A stretch of 64,000 nucleotides of DNA from Lasiosphaeris hirsuta (taxonomy: Eukaryota > Ascomycota > Sordariomycetes > Sordariales > Lasiosphaeriaceae). The first letter of the stretch is position 1; every line of letters starts with the position of its first letter. Positions 32,534 through 43,630 of the stretch are shown here, in pieces. A program made the translations under genes and the position numbers. The notes beneath the pieces were generated by a model, which was given only the letters and a program-made list of their open reading frames with translations, was not told the DNA's origin and searched no databases. Where the stretch lies: contig JAUKUA010000002.1 of NCBI GenBank assembly GCA_030549175.1, positions 2,790,001 to 2,854,000 on the forward strand, in the 5' to 3' direction.

Positions 32534-33843
32534 GATGGCTCATGAAGCGAGGTGGTGCGCGGTCTTGAAATCGTCCCCCTTGACTCGGAGCAAGCAAAGG
32601 GACGGACTGGGGGGAAGCGAGAGGAAGGGGATGACGGGCGGAAGGGGGGTCCAAAAAAGTGGGCACGACGATATCTAGCATCAACTAATATCTATCTTGA
32701 TCCCAAGCGATCCAACCACCCGACACAATAGGAGGAATGCTCTGGTCAATGCGAACGTTACTCTGTGCCATTTTCGGCACTGCTCCGCAATAAGGGCCAA
32801 ATTGAATTCTGGGGAAGAACATGGACGGGGTAGCATGAAAGTGAGAATGAGCGCTCTGACTGGCGAGTGGTGCTGTCGAGGGAAGGGGGAGCAAGGGGCC
32901 CGGGGAAGAGGGGGGGGGGGGGGGGGGGGACCACATGCGCCCCCCTCGATATGGATATCCCCAGTGCCGCAACACCAACTCTAATACTTGGCGGGTTGGC
33001 AAAGTCGGGAAAAGCTGTCAAAGCCGCGACAGCTGTCCTATAGGACGGGAGTCTGCAGATGGCAAGGGTCGTGGCAACTTCTGGCTAAAGTCGTGTTTTC
33101 CCCAGCTCCTCCCGTCCCCCCCCCCCCCCCAATGGCCACCCCCTTAGCGCTTTCCAGCTCTTCCCAGCTCCTCCCCAGTGCCTCCCGAGCGGGCACTGAC
33201 CAAACAGCCCCGCGCCTGCTCGATATACCGGGTTCTTGACAAGTACCTACATATCAAAGACCCATACGTCCTCGTTGGTGGACGTTTTAATCATGCGAGC
33301 TTCATGCCGTGCGGGACAGCCAAATCCGAGGGCCTGTAAGCGGGGCAGGCAGAGATCTAAATCTTGGGAATCGGCCCGGCTCAACGCAGAGACCCCCCTA
33401 TTCACCTGCTTACCATCATTTGTGGCCGCGACTTAAAGTTGGTGTACACCCTGGGGCCCTTTGCCTCGGGGCGGGTGCAAGATAGGGCGGGGTAATATTT
33501 TGTTTCATGTCGTGTTCCCTCGCGACGGCTCAAGGCTGATGATAAGAGGCGATCCCCTGAGCCTTATGGTCCCAGCCACATAACATTTGAATCCATAATA
33601 ACCAACCGACCTGACCAACCAGCTTCGTCGCCCCCATTCTGCCTCGCTCGGCGCTCTGCTCGGAGCTTTCCGCTTCCTAAAATGGACATGATATTGCTAG
33701 ATCTGGCCAGCCTTCTAGCACCGGGATATGTTCTCGGGAGTGGAGTGGTATCACGCTGCTATGGCTTCCACGTCGACGCCGCAGATTACTCAGGATGGCA
33801 GGATGAGACGATCTGGTCGCAAGTCCGGTGATACAGGCCGACA
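32534..33843. other. Intergenic with long G and C homopolymers
   Basis: Between the PTH11-type start and the end of the HET gene. G19 at 32911-32929 and a C run at about 33116-33130; a CCAGCTCCTCCC motif recurs nearby (33103-33177). No gene recognised. Confidence 0.6.
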
Positions 33844-36800
33844 TCAGCGAATCTCAAAGGCACACACGCCATTCTCGCCCACCTTTCGATGAAGCCGGGG
33901 ATCGACCTCGCCGTCCTTGAGGGGCTCATGCTGCAACCGGCCGTTCTCAGCTCCCCGCGTGTACGACCCAGCCTTCAATAGCCCGGCCCGTTCCACCGCC
34001 TCGCCTTGCATCAAGCCGGGCACCAAACACTCGCCCACCACACTCCAACACTTGCTGCCATCAGTTCTGTCCACCGGTCTCAGCACAAATGGCACGACCG
34101 CGCCAAACAGCACCGCCAATACATCCCCCTCCCTTGTTGCTGCCGGCCCAAGGCCGTCCATGCCATCCTCACACTCAAAGAAACAGCGCCCAGCCAGCGT
34201 ATTCATCGAGCATAGCGCCCTCTCCATCGCATATGGATCCGACTCCTTCATACTCTCCATCAACCCCCAAAATGGACCCATTTGGCGATGCTTCAGATCC
34301 TTGGCGTTCCACGATACCCTTTCTCGCCAGTACAACAAATACTCGCCGAGATGATTATTCTTTGCGCGCTCTCCGCCAAGCGTCTCCACTGTGTTGCGCA
34401 TTGCGTACGAGCCAGGCTGTATTGTCACGCTGACTGACATCGATTTCGATTCAGGGCTGAGTGTCTTGGCCTGTTGCTCGGGATCGTTGAAGCCGAAGAG
34501 AACCGCGCGTTCCTCCATGCCGCCCCATGAAGCACAGAGCTGGGTTTCGGGGCTGTTGAGGCCGGAGAGGACCTTTTGCATGGTGGAGCAGTGACTTGGG
34601 TCGGAGATGGCCTGGAAGTGGAGAGCCCCTTTTTGGAGGGTTTCGCTGACCGAGGCGATGGTGCCGACGATAAGACCAGTAAGGTGAAGTGCTTCGAGAT
34701 CATCGGAGGGAGATGGAATGTAAATCTCGCCGCCGTTGGCGTAAAAGCCCTGCTCGTTGCGCAGACCCAGCGGCTCGGCGGAGTGGGCTTTGTCCCATTG
34801 GGGTACCCAGGATGGATAGCTGAGGTCCAGTTCGGGGCCATGCTGAATGGCACCGAGGATGCGAAGGTTTCCGTCCTGTTCGATGATGCGGCGGGCGGCT
34901 TCGATACTCACAGAGCGCAGGCTCTGGCTGTAGTCTGGGGTTATGAGCGGGTTGACCCCAGGCTCGTTGCCAACAAAGGGCATGCCCAGCAGAGCGAAGA
35001 TGCGGTCGCGTGCATCAGTCGAGTTAAAGCGTCCTGCTGTTGTGCCCAGGATTATGGACAGATCGAGCTTAGAGAACGGCGAGATGCCGCTGGGCTTGGC
35101 AAGAGGCAAGGCGTAAATCAGAAAGGCGTTGTAGGCGGCAGTGATGGGACTGCCGAAGTTAAAGTACCATCCATTTGTCAACGTCCATGCGGCACAGATG
35201 CCGATGAGTCCCCAGGATATATGGTGGTCGCCCCAGAACACAACAGCTGAGCTGCCCAATGCCAGTTCCTGGATGATCCAAAATCTTCGGAAATAGTCAG
35301 CTTCGAACATGGTGCGAAGGGCCTCCCAGGCTGATTCCTGAATCGTCTCGCGCGCCTGTGCAAGCTCACCGGGGCCCATGGGCTCCAGTCGGTTAGCATA
35401 GCTAGAAAATCGCAGCCTGTCGGTCTTTGGACCCCAAAAACGAACGACGTCACAGACTGCCTTGAATGCGGTGCTCGCCTTGTTATCCGTGTCGAGTCCG
35501 AGCCAAACAAGCACGCGCTCCGAGCCATCGTATATGTTGCGCATGATGGAGACCTGCTGGCCTCGCTCGCGGATGTCGTCCTGGTTGATACACACCGAAT
35601 CAGCCCAGACATAACGAGTCCGGGTCGGATTCCGGAGACGCTTGAGGAAGATGTCAAGGTTCCGCGGAATGAGAACGTTGCCGGTGCCGCATCTGAGCAG
35701 TGTCTTATCCGATGGATCTCCCCAGGTGTAGGATATGGCTTCGTACGTGGGCTTTTCGTCCAGTGCAGCGACGTCTAGCCGGGTTCTCAGCTCCTCCCCG
35801 GACCCGGGTTCGATTGCGAGAATCCTGATTGTGTTGTTTCCCGGCAAAGCGGAGTAGAGAGGATACTCCTTGGATGCATCATGCCGTGCTGCATTATGCC
35901 TAGCATTGGCTGGCTCTTCCTCTTCCTCAACCCTGACATACGAATCGTCGAACGAGCAGCGCTCAACAGCGTCGCCAGCCTTCAGGAATATGGCGCGAGC
36001 AAGATGATCTGTTTCTGGCCACGCTTCGGGCGCAGTCTCGTCGATTGGCTCGCCCTCTTTGGCCCATGGACGTCCGTTCCATACCGGCGGCGTCTCTTCG
36101 GGCACCACAGCCGGAAGAGGCCTGGGGTCGCAGGGGCCGAGTGCCAAGACGGCGACTATGGCGCTCCGTTTCCCGTCGGAGGTGTGCGGCGTGATGGTGA
36201 CGGGCTTGTTACCCTCAAACCACAATGCCGAGGTCCAAGTGCTCCCCTCGGAGACCAAGGAGGCTTGGTGCTCGCCAGCAGCGAGGGTGAGGGTTGTGCC
36301 GGGCTCGATCCAGATGGGGTAGACGAAAGTGTCCGTGTCGAAGCGATGCTGCACAGGGACACGGCCTGACTCGTCGGCGCTCACAGTCACCATGATGACA
36401 CTGACCATTGGGGGGTTGAAGGCGCCAACCGCCAGCCACCCCTCGCCGCTTCTCCTCTGCATGGCATTATAGACATCGTAGAAGATATGGTTGTATATCT
36501 CGTAGACGGCAAGTCTGAATGGGCTGAAAAGCGATGACTGCGTGTTTGGTTCTGCCTCGAAAGGCGGGTCCAGCAAAACCAAGTCCGTGCGTGCTTTCCA
36601 GATTTCGTCGTGGAATCGCTCATCAGCGGGAGTGGTTGCAACCCAATTTCCGACCGTGTTTGTGACCTCGCGAAACAACTGCTTGAATTCTGGTGATTTG
36701 AGATCTTTTTGGGCATCAAAGCCCAAGGACGCTGAGTCGACTAGCCACAGGCGACGAGCCAGGCTGCTGACTTGCATCAGGGCCGAAAAGCTCACCGCAT

Positions 36801-36876
36801 TGTCGCTGAAGTTAATCGTCTGCAGCGGGGCAAGGGCGGCGCCATCGCCGGCGATGGTCAGTGCGTCTGATGACAT
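33844..36876 (-). CDS. HET-domain protein with long N-terminal extension
   Basis: Single exon, 1010 aa from ATG 36876 (MSSDALTIAGDG); ATG 36948 would add 24 residues. The HET domain starts near residue 375 with PTYEAISYTWGDPSD, then RYVWADSVCINQDDIRERGQ, IYDGSERVLVWLG and FRRFWIIQELALG. After it come DARDRIFALLGMPF and the CLVPGLMQGEA tail typical of long HET proteins. The first 370 residues (ALMQVSSLARRLWLVDSAS, VYEIYNHIFYDVYNAM) are not a domain I recognise; an acidic patch (RVEEEEEPANARH) links them to HET. HET domains drive cell death in non-self recognition. Unlike the HET relics at 16.6 and 20.8 kb this gene is intact. A T-run lies just upstream (about 36974-36987). Confidence 0.92.
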   Translation of the reverse strand: MSSDALTIAGDGAALAPLQTINFSDNAVSFSALMQVSSLARRLWLVDSASLGFDAQKDLKSPEFKQLFREVTNTVGNWVATTPADERFHDEIWKARTDLVLLDPPFEAEPNTQSSLFSPFRLAVYEIYNHIFYDVYNAMQRRSGEGWLAVGAFNPPMVSVIMVTVSADESGRVPVQHRFDTDTFVYPIWIEPGTTLTLAAGEHQASLVSEGSTWTSALWFEGNKPVTITPHTSDGKRSAIVAVLALGPCDPRPLPAVVPEETPPVWNGRPWAKEGEPIDETAPEAWPETDHLARAIFLKAGDAVERCSFDDSYVRVEEEEEPANARHNAARHDASKEYPLYSALPGNNTIRILAIEPGSGEELRTRLDVAALDEKPTYEAISYTWGDPSDKTLLRCGTGNVLIPRNLDIFLKRLRNPTRTRYVWADSVCINQDDIRERGQQVSIMRNIYDGSERVLVWLGLDTDNKASTAFKAVCDVVRFWGPKTDRLRFSSYANRLEPMGPGELAQARETIQESAWEALRTMFEADYFRRFWIIQELALGSSAVVFWGDHHISWGLIGICAAWTLTNGWYFNFGSPITAAYNAFLIYALPLAKPSGISPFSKLDLSIILGTTAGRFNSTDARDRIFALLGMPFVGNEPGVNPLITPDYSQSLRSVSIEAARRIIEQDGNLRILGAIQHGPELDLSYPSWVPQWDKAHSAEPLGLRNEQGFYANGGEIYIPSPSDDLEALHLTGLIVGTIASVSETLQKGALHFQAISDPSHCSTMQKVLSGLNSPETQLCASWGGMEERAVLFGFNDPEQQAKTLSPESKSMSVSVTIQPGSYAMRNTVETLGGERAKNNHLGEYLLYWRERVSWNAKDLKHRQMGPFWGLMESMKESDPYAMERALCSMNTLAGRCFFECEDGMDGLGPAATREGDVLAVLFGAVVPFVLRPVDRTDGSKCWSVVGECLVPGLMQGEAVERAGLLKAGSYTRGAENGRLQHEPLKDGEVDPRLHRKVGENGVCAFEIR

Positions 36877-36948
36877 CGAATAATTCTCGAAAATTGCTGT
36901 CGCAAGAAAAACAAAATTATAAAACGCTGAACTCGCTTGTTTCCCCAA

Positions 36949-39900
36949 AAAGACCCGTCTCTTCAGTGGAAAATTTTTTTTTTTTTGAGCCCAGGCATGG
37001 ATGGACTTTGAAGAGGCCCGCTCAAAAGTCCCGCTGCCACCAAGTCGCAGCTGCCTAACTCCTTTTCTCCCCAGGCGTTTTCATGCGTGCAAATGGGTCC
37101 CAGCTGTTTAACGAGCACCCATAGATCCAATCACGGCAAAGAGATCGACAGAAACTTCCCGTCGGGGAATACGTGCTGCTCCATGATGGTCTTGGAATGA
37201 AGAATCCATCCGCATCTTTTCACTTCCCTATGTGTGATGTTGGCAAATCACCGAGCTGGCCACAAAGGCGGAAACAATTACTCGATAAACCCGAGCCCGG
37301 TACTTCCCCTGGTGCTGTACTGGCGTTTTGGCGAGAAACAAAGCGATTGTGTTCCTGTTTCAAAACAACGCCATTCAACACTCAAAACATCCCATCTGTT
37401 GCGAACAGGCGAGAACACCATAAAAGCACCTTGTTGTGCCACTGATTGCACTTCTCCATACCGCAGACTACCTTCGGTGCTTCCCATCAATACCAGGTAC
37501 ACAGACCAGCAATCATCATCTGCGTGATATTATCAGAGTATTCCGCATTTCAGCGCAAGGTAGCCATGTCTTCTCAGACTCCACTTCTAGGCGAAACCCA
37601 GCCCGTGTGATAGCGCTGCACGCAGTGCCCAGATGAAGTCATCAAACTGCGGGATATGAGTCTCGCCTACCGTGACCGTAGGTACCTACGAGTCCCTTAC
37701 CCAAGCCTCACGTACTACCTTGAACCTAGCTTCATCGTGGACTACATGTACCCTAGCACGAGGTCCAATGTCTGCCCCCCAAGGGCATGCCATGACTGGT
37801 CTGTGCGAATTGCTAAACTCAAACGGACAGATCATCGGCCTCTCCCCGTCGGGTTGAGCATGTTGCCCAACCGCTTCACCGCCGTATCGCTCCAGCACTG
37901 CGCCTGGTCCAGCCTAGGACAGACGCCGCGCCGTAACCACAGCTAGTCGTGCCCGCACTGCTTACTGGTCAACGCAAAGGGCGAGCCGCTCATCAGTCTC
38001 CAGCTCGCCCTCAACTATACCGACCTGAAGGACATTGAGACACTGGATGACTTGAGTGAGGTCGTTCGTGTCGCCAATGGACCATTCCGTGACCACTGGA
38101 GCTACTTTGAAAAGCTTGCCAGCCTTGCTAGTATGCGGGGGATGCTCCGCGGAATCGAGAAGCCACAGCAAGTTCTTGCCAAGATGTCTGCTTTTGGGAA
38201 GGAGATGCTCGATTCCCTTGCTGCCAATCCCGGCGAGGGAGCGGACAGGCAGGCATAACTTGAACACATGTAAGAGGTATGTCGGCCACGGGTGATGTTG
38301 GAGGCCCTGAATGTAATTTTCTATCCAGGTAAGTGTTAGTCATTTTCATTTCATCTGCATAGGTAGGTGAATGATACCCAAATTGTATCTTCAAGTTCTT
38401 CATGAACCGCTATAGTTTCCATAACGCTACCGTGACCACATTCCTGTCCGAGCCCATCTGTTGTGACTACATGTTAGCTTCTTGTTCTTTACATTTCTGT
38501 ATGCTTCTTAAAAAACAATAGCCAACTTTGAGCAATCCTTACGACCTAAACTTCGGTAATCAGTACTAGGTAGTGAGCCAACACCACGGTGCTTGCTTAT
38601 TCGCCAGGACCTAGGAGGATTTGTAAGCAAGGTATATATCCTTCTTCCAAACTCAATCGGCGACTAACTGGTCTCCCACCACTCTTTGATCTGAGCGGGT
38701 GGTTAAAAGCGGCCCGGGTGTGGAATTTAGAAGGCGGTAGGATGCCCTACATTGAGGGCAGCCGCCACCCCACCCACCTGGCCTGTGCCATAGGCCTGTT
38801 GTGTGCATGGCGCACACCAACGTTAGCTGCCGCAGGCTAGATCCTGGCCAACAACACCATAATACATCACCACCTCTGCATTCTGCTCTGCTTCGCACGA
38901 TATGAAATGGAAACCGGGGGTAGGAATCAAGAATGAAGATTGAGGGTGGAGGTCGAGACTTGCCGAAGGCCTTGCTAAAATTTGTAGGGTATGAAGGATG
39001 TAGTTAGTCCCTCGGGGAGGCAGCTACGGAGGGGTTACTACAGCAGAAGAATGCTAGGATCCGCAGCATAATACACCTCACCTTACCATGGGTGTGCATG
39101 CCGTATTGTAGCAATACGGAAGCAATAATACGATTTGCAGTTCTCAATCTTCACATTTTCTGAGAGGAATGCGGCTATCTGAGTCGTCTTGTCAAGGGGG
39201 AGTGGGAGGTAAGTTTTCTTGATTCTCGAGTTCTGAACAATGTTGATAAGATAGGCGCTAACACATTGCTTTGCCTCTATTAGGGATGCAATGCGAAGAT
39301 AGTTGAGGACCCTTTATTTCGCGTTATCTGATCAGCCCCATGCCAGAAACATGTTTCCGTTTTTGTCGAAAACCCGAATGCCATGTCGACATCCGAATAG
39401 ACGCCACCAGCAGTGTTAAGTCAAAGCTTGAGACAATCCAACAACAACAAGCGACTCAGCTCTTGCTTGGCAGCGAAGCCAGTTGCGAAACCAACACTTC
39501 CCCCCCCCCACACATTTGGCCTCTGCACGTGTGGACGTTTCCCCGAACAATCTTCACAATCTCGGACGAGACCTATCGGATTCGGAGGCTTTGGCGGTTG
39601 GCATTGCGATGCAGGAACCAGCATCGGCCCAGCGCCACCACGAGCTTGGCACCACTGGCAGCTCAACCAACCACCTGGAACATCTTTGAAGCCAAGAAGT
39701 GGCCATCGGGGCTGAAAGGCAGACTTGGTGAGCTCGCTGCTCGAGCCAATCAAAAGTGAGTCTCGCTTCGGAATTGGATGGGCGGAACGACTCCAGCCCC
39801 GATCTACTGAGCGACCCAAGCTTGTATTTACATTAACGCGCTCAAGCCACGACGCAGGGGAGCGGGAACGGGGTTGCAGATAAAAAGCTGCCTCGGTCGC

Positions 39901-40013
39901 CTTCATCGTGAGGTCCATCACCGACGCCGTTGATCTCAACTACAAGATCACTCCAACGAAATCCTCCTCCTTGCTTGAGTGGCCGCCCGAGCGCCAAAAA
40001 GAACACCGCAGCC
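36949..40013. other. Gene-poor stretch with a decayed coding remnant
   Basis: About 3 kb without a recognised intact gene. At 37960-38258 (plus) a protein-like frame reads LVNAKGEPLISLQLALNY, TDLKDIETLDDLSEV and RDHWSYFEKLASL, ending at a stop at 38258; just upstream, LLNSNGQIIGLSPSG is interrupted by TGA near 37857. It is probably a relic of an unidentified gene. The dispersed repeat shared with 20010 lies at 38755-38840. Confidence 0.45.
38755..38840 (+). repeat. Short dispersed repeat (second copy)
   Basis: CACCTGGCCTGTGCC followed by TTAGCTGCCGCAGGCTAG, the same two blocks as at 20010-20070. Confidence 0.45.
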
Positions 40014-40730
40014 ATGTATCGTCAACTCCTACTTCTCGCCGCCCCCCTCGCAGCCCTCGTCAACGGCCAGAATGTGGCCCGCCAGCCCGTCGTTACACCC
40101 GCGGCCCATGTTGCGCGGGAGCCCGTCATCACTCCTGCTGTCGACATCGGCAGACGTTCGTTGGACCTGGACGCGCCGCTGACCGTGACCCCCAGCTGGA
40201 GCGGCTGCAGCGCCTCGCAAACGTAGGGCCCCTTTCCTTCTAGCTCCCCAATTGACACAACTGTTGACGTCTTCCCATATAGTCAGTTCGGTAACTGCGC
40301 CGCCTACGATGTCCATGAGTGCAGCAAGGATGATCTGAGTCTTGTCGAAGAGGCGCCCTGCTACTGCAGCCAACAAACCAAGCTTTACCAGTAAGTCCAA
40401 GGCCAGGGCCCAGGAATCCCACCAATACAAGGAGCAATGCGGTGTTTAACAACCTGTGTCAGGTGCTTCACCTCATACTGCCCCACGACTGGTAGCTACT
40501 ATGACGTCGTCAAGGGTGCGTATGACGGCTGCAACGGCGCCCTTCCCACAGCGACCAGCGGCAGTAGCAGCGGAAGTGGCAGCGGGAGCGGGTCAAGCGG
40601 ATCGAGTGGATCTGGAAGCAAGCCCAATGCTGCGCCGGCTTCCCGCGTCAGCTTCGGTGCCAGCTTGATGCTCTGGGGTTTCTGGGCGACTGTCGGGGCC
40701 GGTGCCTTTGTTGCCATGATCGTTGCCTAG
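40014..40730 (+). CDS. Small GPI-anchored cysteine-rich secreted protein
   Basis: Three exons, 40014-40222, 40283-40390 and 40463-40730, give 194 aa; both introns have standard borders (GTAGGG...ATAG, GTAAGT...TCAG). An N-terminal signal peptide (YRQLLLLAAPLAALVNG) is followed by a stretch with eight cysteines (GNCAAYDVHECS, APCYCS, CFTSYCP, DGCNG), a Ser/Gly-rich linker and a hydrophobic tail (ASLMLWGFWATVGAGAFVAM) that looks like a GPI-attachment signal. Probably a cell-wall or membrane surface protein. The layout is shared with the gene at 58191. The Cys spacing does not clearly match CFEM. Function unknown. Confidence 0.8.
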
Positions 40731-40888
40731 TGAAGAGTTTGGGACAGGACACGGAACATCGAGACACGTTTCGCCTTGTAAGATATGCGTACAATAGAGC
40801 CATGTTTACATGTATGTACCTTGGAGCAAAGAAGACTTATTACCACGATAGCCATCCTTCCAATAGAAAACAATACATTTCGAAAGCG

Positions 40889-41590
40889 TCAAGGTGACTC
40901 TCCAATACCCTTTCTCCTCTTGGCCCGCCCCACGACCGCCGCGGCCGTCCGCATCTCGTTCCTCTCCCGTCTCAGCCGCCACTCCGCCAGCCGCCCCTCG
41001 CGCCGCAGAAACAGCACCTGTCCGCGCGCGTCGTCGCGCTCTGCCCGCAGCCGCTTCTCAGCCTGCCGCGCCGCGTACACCTCGTTGCGCAGCGCCGACA
41101 CGACCATGCGCGCCTCGTCACGCTCGCAGGCTGCTTGCTGGAGCTGCTGCCGGAGCGAGTTGGTCGTGTGGTAGGCTGTGGTGGTGGTTGAGGGGCAGGG
41201 GTCTTGAGGTGCTGGGTCGGGTTGGGGTGGGGGGGGGGTTGGATAGGGGGGACAAGCTGGGAGGTCATGGAGAAAGGGGTCATGCGAGGGGAGGTTCAGG
41301 GTGGCATGGTTGAGTGGTAGAGGATGGGCGGGCTTGAGGGGATGGAGTGCGAAGGAACTCGAATCGAATTCTTTGTGGATGTCGGTGTCTTCGGGGAAGA
41401 GGTTGTCTCCGGCGAAGAAGCTGTCAATGTTTGGTAGGGTGACGGATGAGGAGTTTGAGCCTTGGTATTGCTGCTGGCGATGCTCAAGCAGCTGCTGTTG
41501 TTGTTCGGCAAAGGCGCATGTAACATCAAAGTCGCCATCCCGGAAGGTGAACGGGGTCAGCGTAAGGCCCGACCATCTGGTTCAATCCAA
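40889..41590 (-). CDS. Gln/Pro-rich coiled-coil protein (5' end unresolved)
   Basis: A continuous minus-strand frame runs from about 41590 to the stop at 40889. It reads DGDFDVTCAFAEQQQQLLEHR, a Pro-rich segment (PPYPTPPPPQPDPAPQDP) and a basic coiled coil (SLRQQLQQAACERDEARMVV, AEKRLRAERDDARGQVLFLR) ending VVGRAKRRKG, a possible nuclear signal. There is no usable ATG before the coiled coil, so a first exon lies further upstream (41.6-42.0 kb); I could not place the splice. Composition suggests a nuclear or regulatory protein, but no domain is recognised. Confidence 0.5.
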
Positions 41591-43064
41591 TGCGAGCTGG
41601 CCAAGGACCTCGGTGGCCGGCAGTGCCAGTCGGGATTGCACGGTGGATCGAGTGAATTTAGGCTGATGTTGAACCCAGCAATCCGGGGCCGCTGGTAGCG
41701 TTGAGCGGCCGATCCCAGATCGCCTGACACGACACTCCACTTGCGAGTGCCGGTTAATACGGGCCTGTGCGAGGCGAGCGCGCGTGATGTGTGTGTGCAT
41801 ATATCGAAGTTCAAGCAGCTTGATCTCGATCGTGAATTCTTGGTGTTGTTTGGCCCACGATTGCGGCACAGATTGACGCGGGGACAGGGATCCAGCGTCG
41901 TGGTGGGTTCGGTGATAGATCTCGGTTGGAGTAATGACAACGAATGACGGCAGAGCTCTCGTTAGCCGATGTTTTGATATTGGCGTAGGATTCCGGCAAT
42001 CTGGTTCTTGACCGCGATGCCTAGCTGCGGTGTACACCAGAAAACTCGGTGTAGGCGAGAGAAATCCCTCTACGGAGCTAACTGCTGCACGTGATCAGAA
42101 GCCTATTTTGCAACTCGGGAAAGGAGACTCCACACATGAATTAGAAGAAGCCGTCGTTACCCCAGGGTTCCTTGGGTTGCATTCTCTTGGCGCCCTTCAC
42201 CTCTTCCAGCGCACTCCCTCCCCGATTTGGTATTCTCGGACGAGGCAAGCCAAGGGCTAACAGTCGCTAATTATAGCCATCAAATCGGCAAAGACCCTGA
42301 CCCTGGACAATACTTGCCCCCGACTCCACCTTATAGCGCATTCAGGCGGCCAAGGTGCTGAGAAGTTTTACAGGCTGTTCCCTTTTTTTATTTATTAGCC
42401 TAACACAACTATAAAATTATAACTGCAGTCTAGAAAGACGCTGCGAGTCCATAATCGCGTTTTAGAATCTAAAAGGGGGGCCTGTTATCTGGAAAGGGGC
42501 TCAATGAATGTGAAGAAGCATATCATACCGTGAAATAGCCCTTCATAGAACTTTGTTAAGGGACGAACAAGGGCTGGCCGTTGCGGAGGTCCGTGGCCCT
42601 GATGCGTGGGGTTGGGCTGAGTGTCGGGTGGCACTTTTGGCTTTGACCAGATGCTAATGGTGGTGGCGGGAGCTATTGATGACGTGCAGTGTTTCGAAGC
42701 AGGGTTGGGCGTAGTAGGATGAGGGCAGGATCGACTCAGCAACTAATTCTCTGGAGGCGCAGGGCCGAAGATCGAAAGAGCCGAATAGGTGAACTGGGTC
42801 ATATATCTGCTGTCTGGGTCGGCTCGTCTGACCGAACGGGGTGGGAAATAACCATGCGATCACGACACCGTGGACGGGATAACGTTCAGCCGGTCCTAGC
42901 TAGTGACCAAGGAACTAAAAGACAAGGAGCGCATATTATCCCAAAGAATCCCTCGAATTCATCCACTGCTTTTCCTCCCGACATCTATTGTTGAAACTCA
43001 TGTTCCTCCAATCCTAGCCACAAGCTCGGAATCTATACAGGAGACTGTAAACTGCCTCGACAGC
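41591..43064. other. Intergenic, about 1.5 kb
   Basis: Probably contains the first exon and promoter of the coiled-coil gene. Nothing else recognised. Confidence 0.35.
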
Positions 43065-43630
43065 TTAGAAGGTGCGGAGGTAGTCGCCAATGTAAGCCTT
43101 GGCAAGGTCCGCAACAGCCGAGGCAGTTCCAGTGAGTCCGAATTTGGCGAGGACACCGGCGGCAGCGGCCTCGCCAGACTTGGCCAAGGTCGACAGGACG
43201 GCAGTCTCGATGAAGCGGTGCTAAAAAGGGGCACCAATTAGTAATCCGGACAATGAAGGAGAGTGTAGAGGCATACCTGGAAAGGCTTGCGCTCCTTGTC
43301 GTGGAAGACGAGGAAGCGGTTGACACCCTCGGCGTTCTTCTGGCCGTACTGGATCTTGCTGTCGACTTTGAGGACGTAACCCTCGCCAGGCAGGAGCTGG
43401 CCAACCTTGGTGATGTGGTTGGGGTTGCTTGCCGTCGCCGACTTGTAGAATTCGGTAGCAATGAAAAGGGGGACGGTCTCGCCCGTGTTCTTGTTGTAGG
43501 CCTTAACGCGGTAGTACGAGGCCTCGCGAGCCACAAAGTTCTGCTGCCACTTGACCACGATGGGAGTGTGGACAGTGCCATCGAACAGGTCAACGAGGAG
43601 CTCGTGACCAGCTTGAACGGGACCAGGCAT
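43065..43630 (-). CDS. Conserved-looking 169-aa protein of unknown function
   Basis: Two exons, 43630-43277 and 43220-43065. The 56-bp intron (GTATGC...TTTTTAG) joins as ERKPFQHRFIETAVL. ATG 43630 (MPGPVQAGHELLVDLFDG) is preferred to an in-frame ATG at 43699. The protein is compact, with a beta-rich N-terminal part (TPIVVKWQQNFVAREASYYR, GQLLPGEGYVLKVDSKI) and an Ala-rich helical end (AAAAGVLAKFGLTGTASAVA). No signal peptide, membrane segment or known motif. Codon use resembles the housekeeping genes of the window, so it is probably real and expressed in the cytosol. Confidence 0.7.

Noticed and set aside
34576..35250. 224-residue plus-strand frame
   Set aside because: Shadow of the HET gene, which has unambiguous domain motifs.
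39340..39759. 139-residue plus-strand frame
   Set aside because: No family resemblance, overlapping frames in both strands, no supporting splice or start context.
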